Under the pieces are notes generated by a model. That model was not told where the DNA came from, ran no database searches, and worked only from the letters and a program-made list of their open reading frames with translations. Below are positions 8,384-16,377 of a stretch of DNA of 64,000 nt, one piece after another (within the stretch, counting starts at the first letter, position 1; every line of letters begins with the position of its first letter). Source of the stretch: VAZQ01 sp035263865 (lineage in GTDB: Bacteria; Pseudomonadota; Alphaproteobacteria; Rhizobiales; Xanthobacteraceae). Both the position numbers and the translations under genes were made by a program. The stretch spans positions 1 through 64,000 of the forward strand of contig DATFQX010000203.1 of assembly GCA_035263865.1 (NCBI GenBank), written 5' to 3'.

Positions 8384-8848
8384 CTATAAGTGATCGCTTG
8401 CTTGGTGCACCGGCGCCGGAACCGCGCGTTCGAATACGATTTTAGGCTGCGCCAGTCGAATGGAGACGCCAGCGATGAAATCCACAAATCCGAGCACGGC
8501 GAGCAGCAGCAAGGTCGACGACATCGCTCGCGGCGCGAACGCGAGTTCGGCTGCCATGGCCACGAACAGAATAAATGAAAGCGAATGATCCCATATCGAC
8601 TTGCCGCCGGGCCGCACCGCTTTGACGACCTCGACGTAGAGCAGGAGCATGCCAATCGCGACGATCAGATCGCTCATAGTGACTGGCATGCTGCGGTCAA
8701 AGACCGGAGGCATGGTCATCTCGGAGACAAGGGGTATCTCGAAGACCACACTTTTCCCCTCACCGGTGAGCGGCATATTGAGGAGAAAAACAACCATGTT
8801 GAAGAACGCAAACGGGATGAGGAGCAGGGGGAAAGCGATCAGGTACAT
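8384..8848 (-). CDS. Small integral membrane protein of unknown function
   Basis: This 154-residue protein was not recognised. It starts with a strongly hydrophobic segment (residues 2-26, LIAFPLLLIPFAFFNMVVFLL-type), and has further membrane segments at about 60-78, 90-108 and 113-130, so four helices are likely. The loop between helices 1 and 2 (MPLTGEGKSVVFEIPL) is polar and probably periplasmic. It follows rpmF on the same strand after 95 bases and may be in the mtgA-rpmF transcription unit. The codon use is like its neighbours. No catalytic motif is visible. Confidence 0.7.
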   Translation of the reverse strand: MYLIAFPLLLIPFAFFNMVVFLLNMPLTGEGKSVVFEIPLVSEMTMPPVFDRSMPVTMSDLIVAIGMLLLYVEVVKAVRPGGKSIWDHSLSFILFVAMAAELAFAPRAMSSTLLLLAVLGFVDFIAGVSIRLAQPKIVFERAVPAPVHQASDHL

Positions 8849-8943
8849 GCCAGTTGGCTTTCTTCACGCGAAGTTTGCAAAACTAGCCCCGCAGGCGACT
8901 TCCGGCGGGCGACCATCGCCGTGCGCGGTCTATTAAGCGAGAA

Positions 8944-9129
8944 TCAGACCTCTTTCTTGGCTTTGAGCACTTGGCGGCCGCGGTACATGCCGGTCTTCAG
9001 GTCGATGTGGTGCGGCCGGCGCAGTTCACCCGAGTCCTTATCCTCTACGTAAGTCGGCCGCGCGAGCGCATCCGCGGAGCGACGCATTCCGCGCCGCGAC
9101 GGCGATGTCTTGCGTTTGGGGACGGCCAT
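8944..9129 (-). CDS. rpmF: 50S ribosomal protein L32
   Basis: L32 is a small structural protein of the large ribosomal subunit. The 61-residue product begins MAVPKRKTSPSRRGMRRSAD, the invariant N-terminus of alphaproteobacterial L32, and continues with the GELRRPHHIDLKTGMYRGRQVL core, here without the zinc-binding cysteines (the Cys-free form). The frame is open well upstream but the ATG at 9129 is fixed by this conserved start. It lies 49 bases downstream of mtgA on the same strand, a neighbour relationship common in Rhizobiales. Confidence 0.97.
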   Translation of the reverse strand: MAVPKRKTSPSRRGMRRSADALARPTYVEDKDSGELRRPHHIDLKTGMYRGRQVLKAKKEV

Positions 9130-9178
9130 GGTCGTACTCCTGGTTTTTTTGGCGGCTTCGAGGCGAATTGTTTCGCGC

Positions 9179-9985
9179 CTATCGCGTTTCGAAGCCGCGC
9201 TTATAGTGGATCGCGCGCGCCAAAGCCAGAGCCGCGAGCAGGCCGCGTGCGTCGCTTCGCTTGGCGGGCTTCGCACAGAACGCGAGCGACGCCTGAGCCG
9301 CGCCGCGGGCCTCATAGATGGCGGCGAGCCGGCGCACCGCCGGCCCCGGCTGCTTGGCGCTGCGCCGCCGCGGGTTCGGCAGCACCGCGGCCAACAACGC
9401 GGCTTCGCGGGGCGTGAGCGAGCGCACCGACTTGTTGAACGCGTAGCGGCTGCCGCTCTCTGCGCCGAATTGCCCGTTCGGACCCCATTCAGCGATGTTG
9501 AGGTAGATTTCGAGCACACGCCATTTGGGCAGGACAAGATCGATCCATAGCGCGAGCGGTAACTCCAATGCCTTGCGCAGGAAACTGCGCCCTCGCCACA
9601 GGAACAGGTTCTTGGCAGTCTGCTGGGTAATGCTGGATACCGCGCGCGCCGCGCTGATCTCGTCGACATCATCCAGCCGCTCGCGGATCTCCCGCCAATC
9701 GACGCCGCGATGAGTGCAGAAGCGGCCATCTTCGGATGCGATCACGGTGGCCGGCAGCGTCGGGGCCATGCGCTCGATCGGCACGAAACCTCGCTCCACA
9801 CGCACGCCCGTTGCCCAGCGCCACAGCATTAGTGTCGAGACCGGATTGAGCACCCGATAAAGCGGCACCAAGGCGTACGGAAGCAGTAACACCACTGCGA
9901 TGGCCAGGGCAGCTCCCCGCGCCAACCGGGAAAGCCACGCGGGTCTTTTTTGGGGCCGCAGCTGTAATCTGCTGGCAGTCACCAT
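9179..9985 (-). CDS. mtgA: Monofunctional biosynthetic peptidoglycan transglycosylase
   Basis: MtgA polymerises lipid II into glycan strands at the outer face of the inner membrane. The 268-residue protein has one N-terminal membrane anchor (about 22-42, ALAIAVVLLLPYALVPLY) and a family 51 glycosyltransferase domain. The catalytic Glu is in ASEDGRFCTHRGVDW (about 82-96), followed by SSITQQTAKNLFLW (about 117-130) and the EIYLNIAEWG segment (about 158-167) with the second conserved Glu. The ATG at 9985 leaves a short basic N-terminus before the anchor; an alternative start 14 codons upstream exists. It precedes rpmF on the same strand. Confidence 0.95.
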   Translation of the reverse strand: MVTASRLQLRPQKRPAWLSRLARGAALAIAVVLLLPYALVPLYRVLNPVSTLMLWRWATGVRVERGFVPIERMAPTLPATVIASEDGRFCTHRGVDWREIRERLDDVDEISAARAVSSITQQTAKNLFLWRGRSFLRKALELPLALWIDLVLPKWRVLEIYLNIAEWGPNGQFGAESGSRYAFNKSVRSLTPREAALLAAVLPNPRRRSAKQPGPAVRRLAAIYEARGAAQASLAFCAKPAKRSDARGLLAALALARAIHYKRGFETR

Positions 9986-10139
9986 GTGGGTCGACCAGAT
10001 AAGCCTTTCGCGTGAAGCACCCCGCACGACGCGCTTGGACGGCGCATCGTTCTGCTCAAGTCACTCATATGCGCCGCGACGGCATTGCCGCAAGGTGTCC
10101 GCTCCTGATAAACCAGGACCGCGCGCGTAGAGAGTTTCC

Positions 10140-11252
10140 ATGGCTCAAGACGCGATCGTCCCACGGAACTTGGCGGATAACTTCAAGACCGAGAAGGACT
10201 CGCCTTACCTGCGCTTCGTTCGCGCGGAAGGGCTCGACGTCATCAGCGCGCAGTACGTTGCGAACCTGCGCACTGTCGAGTTGAAGCCTTGGGCACGCAA
10301 GTCCGGCATGGGTGTGTTCATAAATCACGAAGCCTCGCGCACCTCGAATGACTGTTACGTGTGCGAGATAGCGCCTAGCAAGAAGCTCGAACCGCAACAT
10401 CACCTATTCGAGGAGATGATTCTGGTGCTGTCGGGCCGTGGCTCCACCGCCGTGTGGAATAATGCTGGCGCCCGCGTCACCTTTGAGTGGAAGGCAGGCG
10501 CGATTTTCGCCATCCCGCTCAATTGCTGGTACCAACATTTCAATGGCTCGGGTCAGGAGAGCGTGCGTTATGTCGCGGTAACCAACGCGCCATCGATCAT
10601 CAATCTCTATGACGACACCGACTTCGTGTTCAATCACCTGTACGACTTCAAAAATCGCTTCTCCGGCGAGCCCGATTACTACAGTGGCAAGGGCGAACAA
10701 GTGGGGTTCCTGCTGCAGACCAATTTCGTGGCGGATGCCGTCAACCTGCCGTTGATCGCGGCCAAGGAGCGTGGCGCCGGCGGCGGGCACATCCGCTTCA
10801 ACATGGCGCGCGGATCGATCGCCAGCCACATCTCGCAATTCCCCGTCGGCACTTACAAGAAGGCGCACGCCCATGGGCCCGGCGCGCACGTGATTGTGCT
10901 GTCGGGCGAGGGTTATTCGCTGATGTGGCCGCAAGGGCAGGAGCCACGGCGGTTCGACTGGCAGGTCGGCACCCTCATTGTGCCGCCCAATGCGTGGTTT
11001 CATCAGCACTTCAATTCCGGCCCGGCCCCGGCGCGCTATCTCGCGTTCAAGCACTGGACGCCGCGCAACGCCCAAGGCGTGCCGATGTCATGGATCTCGA
11101 CGCGACTGGGCGGAACCCAGATCGACTACGCCGACGAGCGGTCGCTGGTACGCCGTATGTTCGCCGAGGCGCTCGCCCGACACGGCATGCAATCGCGCAT
11201 GGAAGACGTCTATGCGGCGGAGCTGGCGAACCTGCCGCCGAAAGCAGCGTGA
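10140..11252 (+). CDS. Bicupin domain-containing protein (gentisate dioxygenase/EutQ-like family)
   Basis: This 370-residue protein consists of two cupin barrels. The first has KLEPQHHLFEEMILVLSGRGST (about 81-102; H-H and E as likely metal ligands) and ends with IPLNCWYQHFNGS. The second has PVGTYKKAHAHGPGAHVIVLSGEGYSLMW (about 238-266; H-x-H) and ends with VPPNAWFHQHFNSG. Both halves therefore keep histidine-rich metal sites. Relatives are loosely annotated as ethanolamine ammonia-lyase activating proteins or gentisate 1,2-dioxygenase-like. The substrate cannot be told from sequence. It stands alone, divergent from mtgA, so the context gives no pathway clue. Confidence 0.75.
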   Translation: MAQDAIVPRNLADNFKTEKDSPYLRFVRAEGLDVISAQYVANLRTVELKPWARKSGMGVFINHEASRTSNDCYVCEIAPSKKLEPQHHLFEEMILVLSGRGSTAVWNNAGARVTFEWKAGAIFAIPLNCWYQHFNGSGQESVRYVAVTNAPSIINLYDDTDFVFNHLYDFKNRFSGEPDYYSGKGEQVGFLLQTNFVADAVNLPLIAAKERGAGGGHIRFNMARGSIASHISQFPVGTYKKAHAHGPGAHVIVLSGEGYSLMWPQGQEPRRFDWQVGTLIVPPNAWFHQHFNSGPAPARYLAFKHWTPRNAQGVPMSWISTRLGGTQIDYADERSLVRRMFAEALARHGMQSRMEDVYAAELANLPPKAA

Positions 11253-11382
11253 CTTGCCGTGCCGCGCGAGGTCGCGATATCCGCGCCCATGAAGTGACGC
11301 CGCTCGGCGTCGGCATGTCGCAAATCCGCCAATAAATTTAACGGCAGATTAATCCCAGCCCGCCATCACTTTGCCACGACAG

Positions 11383-11408
11383 GGAACCTGTGCCGCCGCG
11401 ATCACGTT
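11383..11408 (+). promoter_or_regulatory. EcfG (general stress response) promoter, GGAAC-N17-CGTT
   Basis: GGAAC at 11383-11387 is followed, after exactly 17 bases, by CGTT at 11405-11408. This is the established consensus of the alphaproteobacterial general-stress sigma factor EcfG. It lies 43 bases upstream of a 28-codon open frame with a good ribosome-binding site, so transcription would begin about 35 bases before that frame. Both elements match without error and the spacing is the most usual one. No other gene could use it in this direction before the convergent ispG. Confidence 0.65.
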
Positions 11409-11451
11409 CTAAAGAGGCGCCGCTAGGGGAGGGATACGTGGGAGGGCGTGC

Positions 11452-11538
11452 GTGGAAAAGATTGTGCTTCTTTGTGTTTTGATCACGGTCATTGGACTGC
11501 TCGCCGAACTTTCGCGCACGCCGCACGCACCGCACTAG
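11452..11538 (+). CDS. Putative 28-residue single-pass membrane micro-protein
   Basis: A GTG-started frame reads MEKIVLLCVLITVIGLLA and ends ELSRTPHAPH. The first 18 residues form a classic transmembrane helix and the rest a short, positively charged tail. GGGAGGG lies 5-11 bases upstream of the GTG. The perfect EcfG promoter at 11383 points at it. Very small hydrophobic proteins are a common part of the general stress response in Rhizobiales, so the context supports a real gene. No family was recognised and the frame is short, so doubt remains. Confidence 0.45.
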   Translation: MEKIVLLCVLITVIGLLAELSRTPHAPH

Positions 11539-11601
11539 CGCTTGCGCGCCCGACTCGCTCAGTCTCCGATTGAAATTAGGTGATCGACGCGGGCGGCGCG
11601 C

Positions 11602-12855
11602 CTATTCCGCCGCCGTACGTCCGGCGCCGCCCTGCCTGAAGCGGTTTTCGATGTAATCGATCACCATCTGCTTGAAGTCCGCGGCCACCGCAGCGCCGCG
11701 CAGCGTCGCCACCTTTTTGCCATCGATGAATACCGGTGCGGCCGGTTGCTCGCCAGTGCCGGGGAGCGAAATACCGATGTCGGCGTGCTTGCTTTCGCCC
11801 GGCCCATTGACGATGCAGCCCATCACGGCGACGTTGAGCCGCTCCACGCCGGGATAGCGCCGCTTCCACTCGGGCATCGATGCGTGGATGAAGCCCTGAA
11901 TGTCGCGGGCGAGTTCCTGAAACGTGGTCGAGGTCGTACGTCCGCATCCCGGACAGGCGGCGACCAGGGGCACGAAAACCCGAAAGCCCATGGTTTGCAA
12001 CAATTCCTGCGCCACCTTGACCTCGAGAGTGCGGTCGCCGCCGGGCTCCGGCGTAAGTGAAATGCGGATGGTGTCACCAATACCCTGTTGCAACAGAACG
12101 CTCAGCGCCGCTGCCGAGGCCACGATCCCCTTCGACCCCATGCCAGCCTCGGTCAGCCCGAGATGAAGCGCATAGTCCGAACGCCGCGCGAGTTCACTAT
12201 AAACTGCGATCAGGTCCTGCACTGCCGATACTTTGGCGGACAAGATGATACGGTCGCGCGAGAGCCCGATTTCTTCCGCGCGCGTCGCGGAGAGAAGGGC
12301 CGATTGCACCATCGCCTCGCGCGTCACCTCGCGCGCGTCGCGCGGCTTTGGCGAGCGCGCGTTCTCATCCATCAGCCGCGTTAGAAGCTCCTGATCGAGC
12401 GAGCCCCAATTCGCCCCGATGCGCACCGGCTTACCGTGTTTGATCGCGGTCTCAACAATCGCGCCGAACTGCCGGTCCTTCTTTTCTTTGAACCCGACGT
12501 TGCCGGGATTGATCCGATACTTATCGAGCGCCTCCGCGCAGGCCGGATAATCGGCCAAAAGTTTATGGCCGATGTAATGAAAATCGCCCACGATCGGCAC
12601 GCCCACGCCCATCTTCAGCAACCGCTCCTTGATGCGTGGAACCGCCGCTGCCGCCTCGTTGCGGTCCACGGTGATGCGCACGATCTCGGACCCCGCACTC
12701 GCCAGAGCCGCCACCTGCCGTGCCGTTTCCTCGACATCGGCGGTATCGGTATTGGTCATGGACTGCACGACGACGGGGGCGTCGCCGCCGACAGTGACGC
12801 CGCCAACGTCAACAGACACCGACCGGCGGCGTGGCTGTAGCCCAGCTTCGGTCAT
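11602..12855 (-). CDS. ispG: 4-hydroxy-3-methylbut-2-en-1-yl diphosphate synthase (flavodoxin)
   Basis: IspG (GcpE) converts 2-C-methylerythritol 2,4-cyclodiphosphate to hydroxymethylbutenyl diphosphate in the MEP isoprenoid pathway. The 417-residue protein has the N-terminal TIM barrel starting VGGVAPVVVQSMTNTDT-like (about 18-38) and the C-terminal [4Fe-4S] domain with Cys residues in AACPGCGRT (about 299-307) and MGCIVNGPGE (about 345-354), the three cluster ligands. EARS-type insertions are those of the alphaproteobacterial form. It is on the same strand as zur, 66 bases upstream. Identification is firm. Confidence 0.96.
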   Translation of the reverse strand: MTEAGLQPRRRSVSVDVGGVTVGGDAPVVVQSMTNTDTADVEETARQVAALASAGSEIVRITVDRNEAAAAVPRIKERLLKMGVGVPIVGDFHYIGHKLLADYPACAEALDKYRINPGNVGFKEKKDRQFGAIVETAIKHGKPVRIGANWGSLDQELLTRLMDENARSPKPRDAREVTREAMVQSALLSATRAEEIGLSRDRIILSAKVSAVQDLIAVYSELARRSDYALHLGLTEAGMGSKGIVASAAALSVLLQQGIGDTIRISLTPEPGGDRTLEVKVAQELLQTMGFRVFVPLVAACPGCGRTTSTTFQELARDIQGFIHASMPEWKRRYPGVERLNVAVMGCIVNGPGESKHADIGISLPGTGEQPAAPVFIDGKKVATLRGAAVAADFKQMVIDYIENRFRQGGAGRTAAE

Positions 12856-12921
12856 GCATGGCCTCCTTTGGCGCAGGAAGTGCCAGACGGCACCGCCGGC
12901 GTCAACGCGACGGGTTCCGCA

Positions 12922-13440
12922 TCACGCCTCGCGGCAATGCGCGCAGATGCCGGTGACCTCGATCACCGGCGATTTCGGCACGAAGCCGGCAGCGCGCGCG
13001 GCCGATGTCAACGTCGCGGTGACGTCCTCCGAGGACGCCTCTCCCACTGCGCCGCAGCGCTCGCAAATCAAAAATACCACGAGCGCAGCGGCGGGGTGAT
13101 TGTGTACGCAAGCGACGAAGGCATTGCGGCTTTCGATCCGATGCACGAGCCCGTTCTCACGGAGGAACTCGAGCGCTCGGTAGGCCGTGATCGGCGCCGG
13201 GCGCGGTCCTTTGAGCGCCAGCCGCTCGACAATCTCGTAAGCTCCCAGCGGCTTGTGCGTACCGAGTAGCGTCGCAAGCACCTTGCGGCGTATTGGCGTG
13301 AGGCGCTGCCCATGTTGCGCGCATAAGACCTCGGCCGCGGCCATCGCGTCGCTTGAGCAGCGATCGTGATCGTGGTCAGGCGACGGAAATACCGGCCGTC
13401 GCCGGATCGAACGGCTGCGCGTGGCTTTGGCTCTCAACAT
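12922..13440 (-). CDS. zur: Fur-family transcriptional regulator, probably Zur
   Basis: Zur represses zinc-uptake genes when zinc is plentiful. The 172-residue protein has an Arg-rich start and a His/Asp-rich segment (PDHDHDRC, about 21-28), then a winged helix (AQHGQRLTPIRRKVLATLL, about 41-59; APITAYRALEFL, about 82-93) and a dimerisation domain. The structural zinc ligands are CERC (about 127-130) and CAHC (about 166-169). CVHNHPAAALVVFLICERCG lacks the HHDH of iron-type Fur, which favours Zur. The ATG at 13440 has AAGGTGG upstream. It precedes ispG on the same strand and is divergent from the patatin gene. Zur versus another Fur subgroup is not certain. Confidence 0.8.
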   Translation of the reverse strand: MLRAKATRSRSIRRRPVFPSPDHDHDRCSSDAMAAAEVLCAQHGQRLTPIRRKVLATLLGTHKPLGAYEIVERLALKGPRPAPITAYRALEFLRENGLVHRIESRNAFVACVHNHPAAALVVFLICERCGAVGEASSEDVTATLTSAARAAGFVPKSPVIEVTGICAHCREA

Positions 13441-13498
13441 GCCGGCCACCTTACCCCCTTTGCCGGTGTTTCGCTCTTGCTGCGACGCCATAACTGAT

Positions 13499-13514
13499 AT
13501 TGCAATGCAGCAAT
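13499..13514. promoter_or_regulatory. ATTGC-N6-GCAAT dyad in the zur/patatin control region
   Basis: ATTGC and GCAAT form a perfect inverted repeat around AATGCA, 59 bases upstream of zur and in front of the patatin gene. It is AT-richer than its surroundings. Zur boxes are AT-rich dyads, so this could be a self-operator, but the match to described Zur sites is not close. Confidence 0.25.
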
Positions 13515-13604
13515 TCGCTTCCCATATCCATCAATCCCCCCGCTGTCGAGACCCCCAACCCACGGTTGCAAATGATTCCGATTCTGCTTGCGAATCTTTT
13601 CTCG

Positions 13605-14690
13605 ATGGCGCGCACGCCGCCGCGCCGGCTGCTTGCACCCGGGCGAGCGAGAAAGGGACCGGCAAAACCGATCAATCTTGCGCTGCAGGGCGGCGGCGCG
13701 CATGGCGCGTTCACCTGGGGGGTGCTCGACCAATTGCTCGAGGACGGGCGCGTCGAGATCGAAGGCATTTCCGGGGCATCGGCGGGAGCCGTGAACGCGA
13801 TCATGCTGGCCGATGGGCTCATCCACGGCGGGCCAGACGAGGCGCGACAGCGGCTCGCCGATTTTTGGCGCGCAGTGAGCGTGGACGGCCACCTGCCCGA
13901 CTTGCAGCGCACTGTGGTCGAGCGGCTTTTCCCTTTCGTTGCGCGCGAGGGATTGTGGATGCGCGCGATGGGAGGAATGTTGTCCCCTTACGATCTCAAT
14001 CCTCTCAACATCAACCCGCTCAAGGAACTGATCGAGCGTTTCGTCGACTTTGCGGCCATTCGCCGCCACCAGCGCCTGGAACTCTTCATCTCGGCGACCA
14101 ATGTCCAGACCGGAGACCTGCGCGTGTTCACGCGCGCGGAAGTGACCGCCGAGGTGGTCATGGCCTCGGCCGCCCTTCCGCTGCTCTTCCGTGCGATAGA
14201 GATCGACGGCGTGCCCTATTGGGACGGCGGTTATAGCGGCAACCCGGTGCTCATTCCGTTTCTGCGCACCACCGCAACCGAGGACGCTCTGATCGTTCAG
14301 ATTAATCCGCCGCAGCGCCGCAAAGTGCCGATACGCACCCGCGAGATCATGAGCCGGGTTAACGAAATCAGCTTCAATGCTTCGCTTCTTTCCGAGTTGC
14401 GCGGCGTCGCCTTCGTCAACGGGCTCATCGAGCAAGGGCGGTTGCCGCGCGGGACGCGGCCTGGCGAATTCCAGCGGCTGCGCCTCCATCGTATCGGAAT
14501 GGAGGATCTGGACGAACCTCTCAGCGCACGCGGGACGTTGAAGACCGACTACGACTATTTCGAGATGCTGCGCAAACTCGGTCAGCGTGCGACGCGACGT
14601 TTCCTTGACGCGCATTTTGAGGATATCGGACGCCGCAGCACGATAGATCTTGCCGCTCGGGCAGAGCCGCAATTGGCTGAGCAGAACTAA
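13605..14690 (+). CDS. Patatin-like phospholipase
   Basis: This protein (361 residues from the chosen start) has the complete patatin catalytic set: oxyanion-hole glycines in LQGGGAHGAFTWG (about 26-38), the nucleophile Ser in GISGASAGA (about 57-65; G-x-S-x-G) and the catalytic Asp in YWDGGYSGNP (about 205-214). It is expected to hydrolyse acyl esters of phospholipids. A basic N-terminus (MARTPPRRLLAPGRARK) precedes the domain; there is no signal peptide. No good ribosome-binding site decides between ATGs at 13500, 13572 and 13605; the last was taken because the upstream frame does not look like protein. It stands alone, divergent from zur. Confidence 0.88.
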   Translation: MARTPPRRLLAPGRARKGPAKPINLALQGGGAHGAFTWGVLDQLLEDGRVEIEGISGASAGAVNAIMLADGLIHGGPDEARQRLADFWRAVSVDGHLPDLQRTVVERLFPFVAREGLWMRAMGGMLSPYDLNPLNINPLKELIERFVDFAAIRRHQRLELFISATNVQTGDLRVFTRAEVTAEVVMASAALPLLFRAIEIDGVPYWDGGYSGNPVLIPFLRTTATEDALIVQINPPQRRKVPIRTREIMSRVNEISFNASLLSELRGVAFVNGLIEQGRLPRGTRPGEFQRLRLHRIGMEDLDEPLSARGTLKTDYDYFEMLRKLGQRATRRFLDAHFEDIGRRSTIDLAARAEPQLAEQN

Positions 14691-14747
14691 CAACTGCAAA
14701 CCGTTCCGACGCTGCGCAGTGCAGGCGATTTGCGCTAGAATCTACTC

Positions 14748-15302
14748 ATGAGCGCTCCTCTTCTCACGGCCGAGATCGGATCGGCCCGGCTCGAAATCTG
14801 TATTGCCGACATCACCACGTTGGATGTCGATGCCATCGTCAACGCTTCCAACCGTACCTTGCTCGGCGGGGGCGGCGTGGACGGCGCTATCCATCGCGCC
14901 GCCGGGGCCGAACTTCTCGCCGAGTGCCGAGCGCTCGGCGGCTGTGAGACCGGCTCAGCCAAGATGACCCGCGGTTATCGGTTAAAAGCCAAGCACGTCA
15001 TTCACGCCGTAGGCCCGGTTTGGGGCGGCGGCCAGAAGAGCGAGGAAGAATTGCTGGCCTCGTGTTATCGCACCGCGCTTGCGCTCGCTGCCGAACAGAG
15101 CTTGAGCTCGATCGCATTTCCGGCGATCTCGACCGGCGTCTATCGATTTCCGCCGGAACGCGCAGCACGCATCGCCGTCGGAACGGTGGTGGCGGAGATC
15201 GCGCACGCGCCGCGTGGCATCACGCGAGTCGTCTTCTGCTGCTTCTCGCCAGACGGCGCCGGACATCACAAGGACGCATTCACCGACCTCGGTTTGGCGT
15301 GA
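14748..15302 (+). CDS. Macrodomain protein, O-acetyl-ADP-ribose deacetylase type
   Basis: This 184-residue single-domain protein resembles YmdB/MacroD macrodomains, which bind ADP-ribose and remove acetyl or ADP-ribosyl groups. Diagnostic segments are IADITTLDVDAIVNASN (about 19-35), LLGGGGVDGAIHRAAG (about 38-53, the ribose-binding loop) and AFPAISTGVYRFP (about 123-135, the diphosphate loop). The catalytic-type Asn and Asp of the deacetylase group are present in NASN and GVDGA. It lies 57 bases after the patatin gene on the same strand; a functional link is not evident. Confidence 0.9.
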   Translation: MSAPLLTAEIGSARLEICIADITTLDVDAIVNASNRTLLGGGGVDGAIHRAAGAELLAECRALGGCETGSAKMTRGYRLKAKHVIHAVGPVWGGGQKSEEELLASCYRTALALAAEQSLSSIAFPAISTGVYRFPPERAARIAVGTVVAEIAHAPRGITRVVFCCFSPDGAGHHKDAFTDLGLA

Positions 15303-15345
15303 GCGGCTCCCCAAGCGCGCAGCGTCCGAAATTGCCGTTCACCAC

Positions 15346-16289
15346 CTAGGCGGTTAGCGCATGCTCGTCCGGCACTGCCGCGCAGCCGATCAGCCCGGGC
15401 TGCTCGCAGGTGATGAGGAGGGTCGGGATCGTCTTGAGTAAGCTCGTGTGCAGCGGGTGCGCCTCGAATGCGGCGCGGACTGCGGCTCATCCAGCAGCGG
15501 CCCGAGGCCGTAGGCGACCCCGCCGGCAATGTAAACGCCACCCAATGCCTTGAAGGTGAGGGCTAGCCCGCCGGCAAAGCGGCCGAGCAGGCGCACAAAA
15601 AGCCGTGCCGCCGCCTGCGCCGCGGGCTCGCGCGCCAGTGCGCCAGCGACAAGGGTCTCCGGCTCATGGCGGGCCACGCGCGGGTCGAGCGCGCGTGCCA
15701 GCCGCACAAGACCGGGTCCGGACAGTACCGCCTCGGCGCTCACCGCGCCGCATTCCCCGCGAAGGCGCGCAAACACTTCGACTTCGTCCGCTTCCTGCGG
15801 ACCAAAGGAAGCATGCCCGCCCTCGCTCGCGAGCACATGCCAGCGGCCGTTCGCGGGCAAAAGGGCGGCCACACCCAGCCCGGTACCTGGACCGAGCACG
15901 ACCTTGACACCTTCCCGCACGGCCACGGGCTTGCCCAGCGGCCGCGTCTGTGCCGCGCCGAGAAGCGGCACGGCCCACGCAATCGCCTCGAAATCGTTCA
16001 GCACCCGCAACTGCAGAAATCCGAAGCGCTTCGCAAACTCGCCGCGTCGCAGCCGCCAGCCCGGGCGATTGGTAAGCACTACCTCCTCGCCGCCGATCGG
16101 CCCGGCGACAGCCAGCGTGGCCGCGCGCGGGCGCGCACCGGTCTCCTCAAGGTAACGCGCGACAGCCGCATCCAGCCCGGCGACCATATCATTGTCGATG
16201 ACCAGCATGCGCTCGAACGCTCCGGAAGAATTGCTCAGCGCAAACCGGCTTTTACTGCCGCCGATATCAGCCACAAGCGTGGTACTCAT
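15346..16289 (-). pseudogene. glk: Glucokinase with a C-terminal frameshift
   Basis: The frame starting at 16289 encodes a ROK-unrelated, Glk-type glucokinase (ATP + glucose to glucose 6-phosphate): LVADIGGSKSRFAL (phosphate 1), LNDFEAIAWAVP (the catalytic Asp region), GPGTGLGVAAL (phosphate 2), SEGGHASFGP and GGVYIAGGVAYGLGPLLD. After LLDEPQ the frame runs into a basic, non-family tail and stops at 15390. In the next frame the normal C-terminus appears (FEAHPLHTSLLKTIPT, then LLITCEQPGLIGCAAV) and stops at 15346. Adding one A after 15479 on the plus strand restores one frame of about 314 residues. It is a real lesion or an assembly error; only the last ~40 residues are affected. Confidence 0.8.
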
Positions 16290-16377
16290 CGCGGCTACCC
16301 CGCCTATAACCATCTCCTAGCCAACGGGTTGCCGCATCGGCAAGCCGGAATTCGGATTTTTCCCCGCCATCGCCGCT

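Noticed and set aside
11602..13440. A zinc-controlled ispG operon with zur
   Set aside because: Co-orientation and a 66-base gap alone do not show cotranscription or zinc control.
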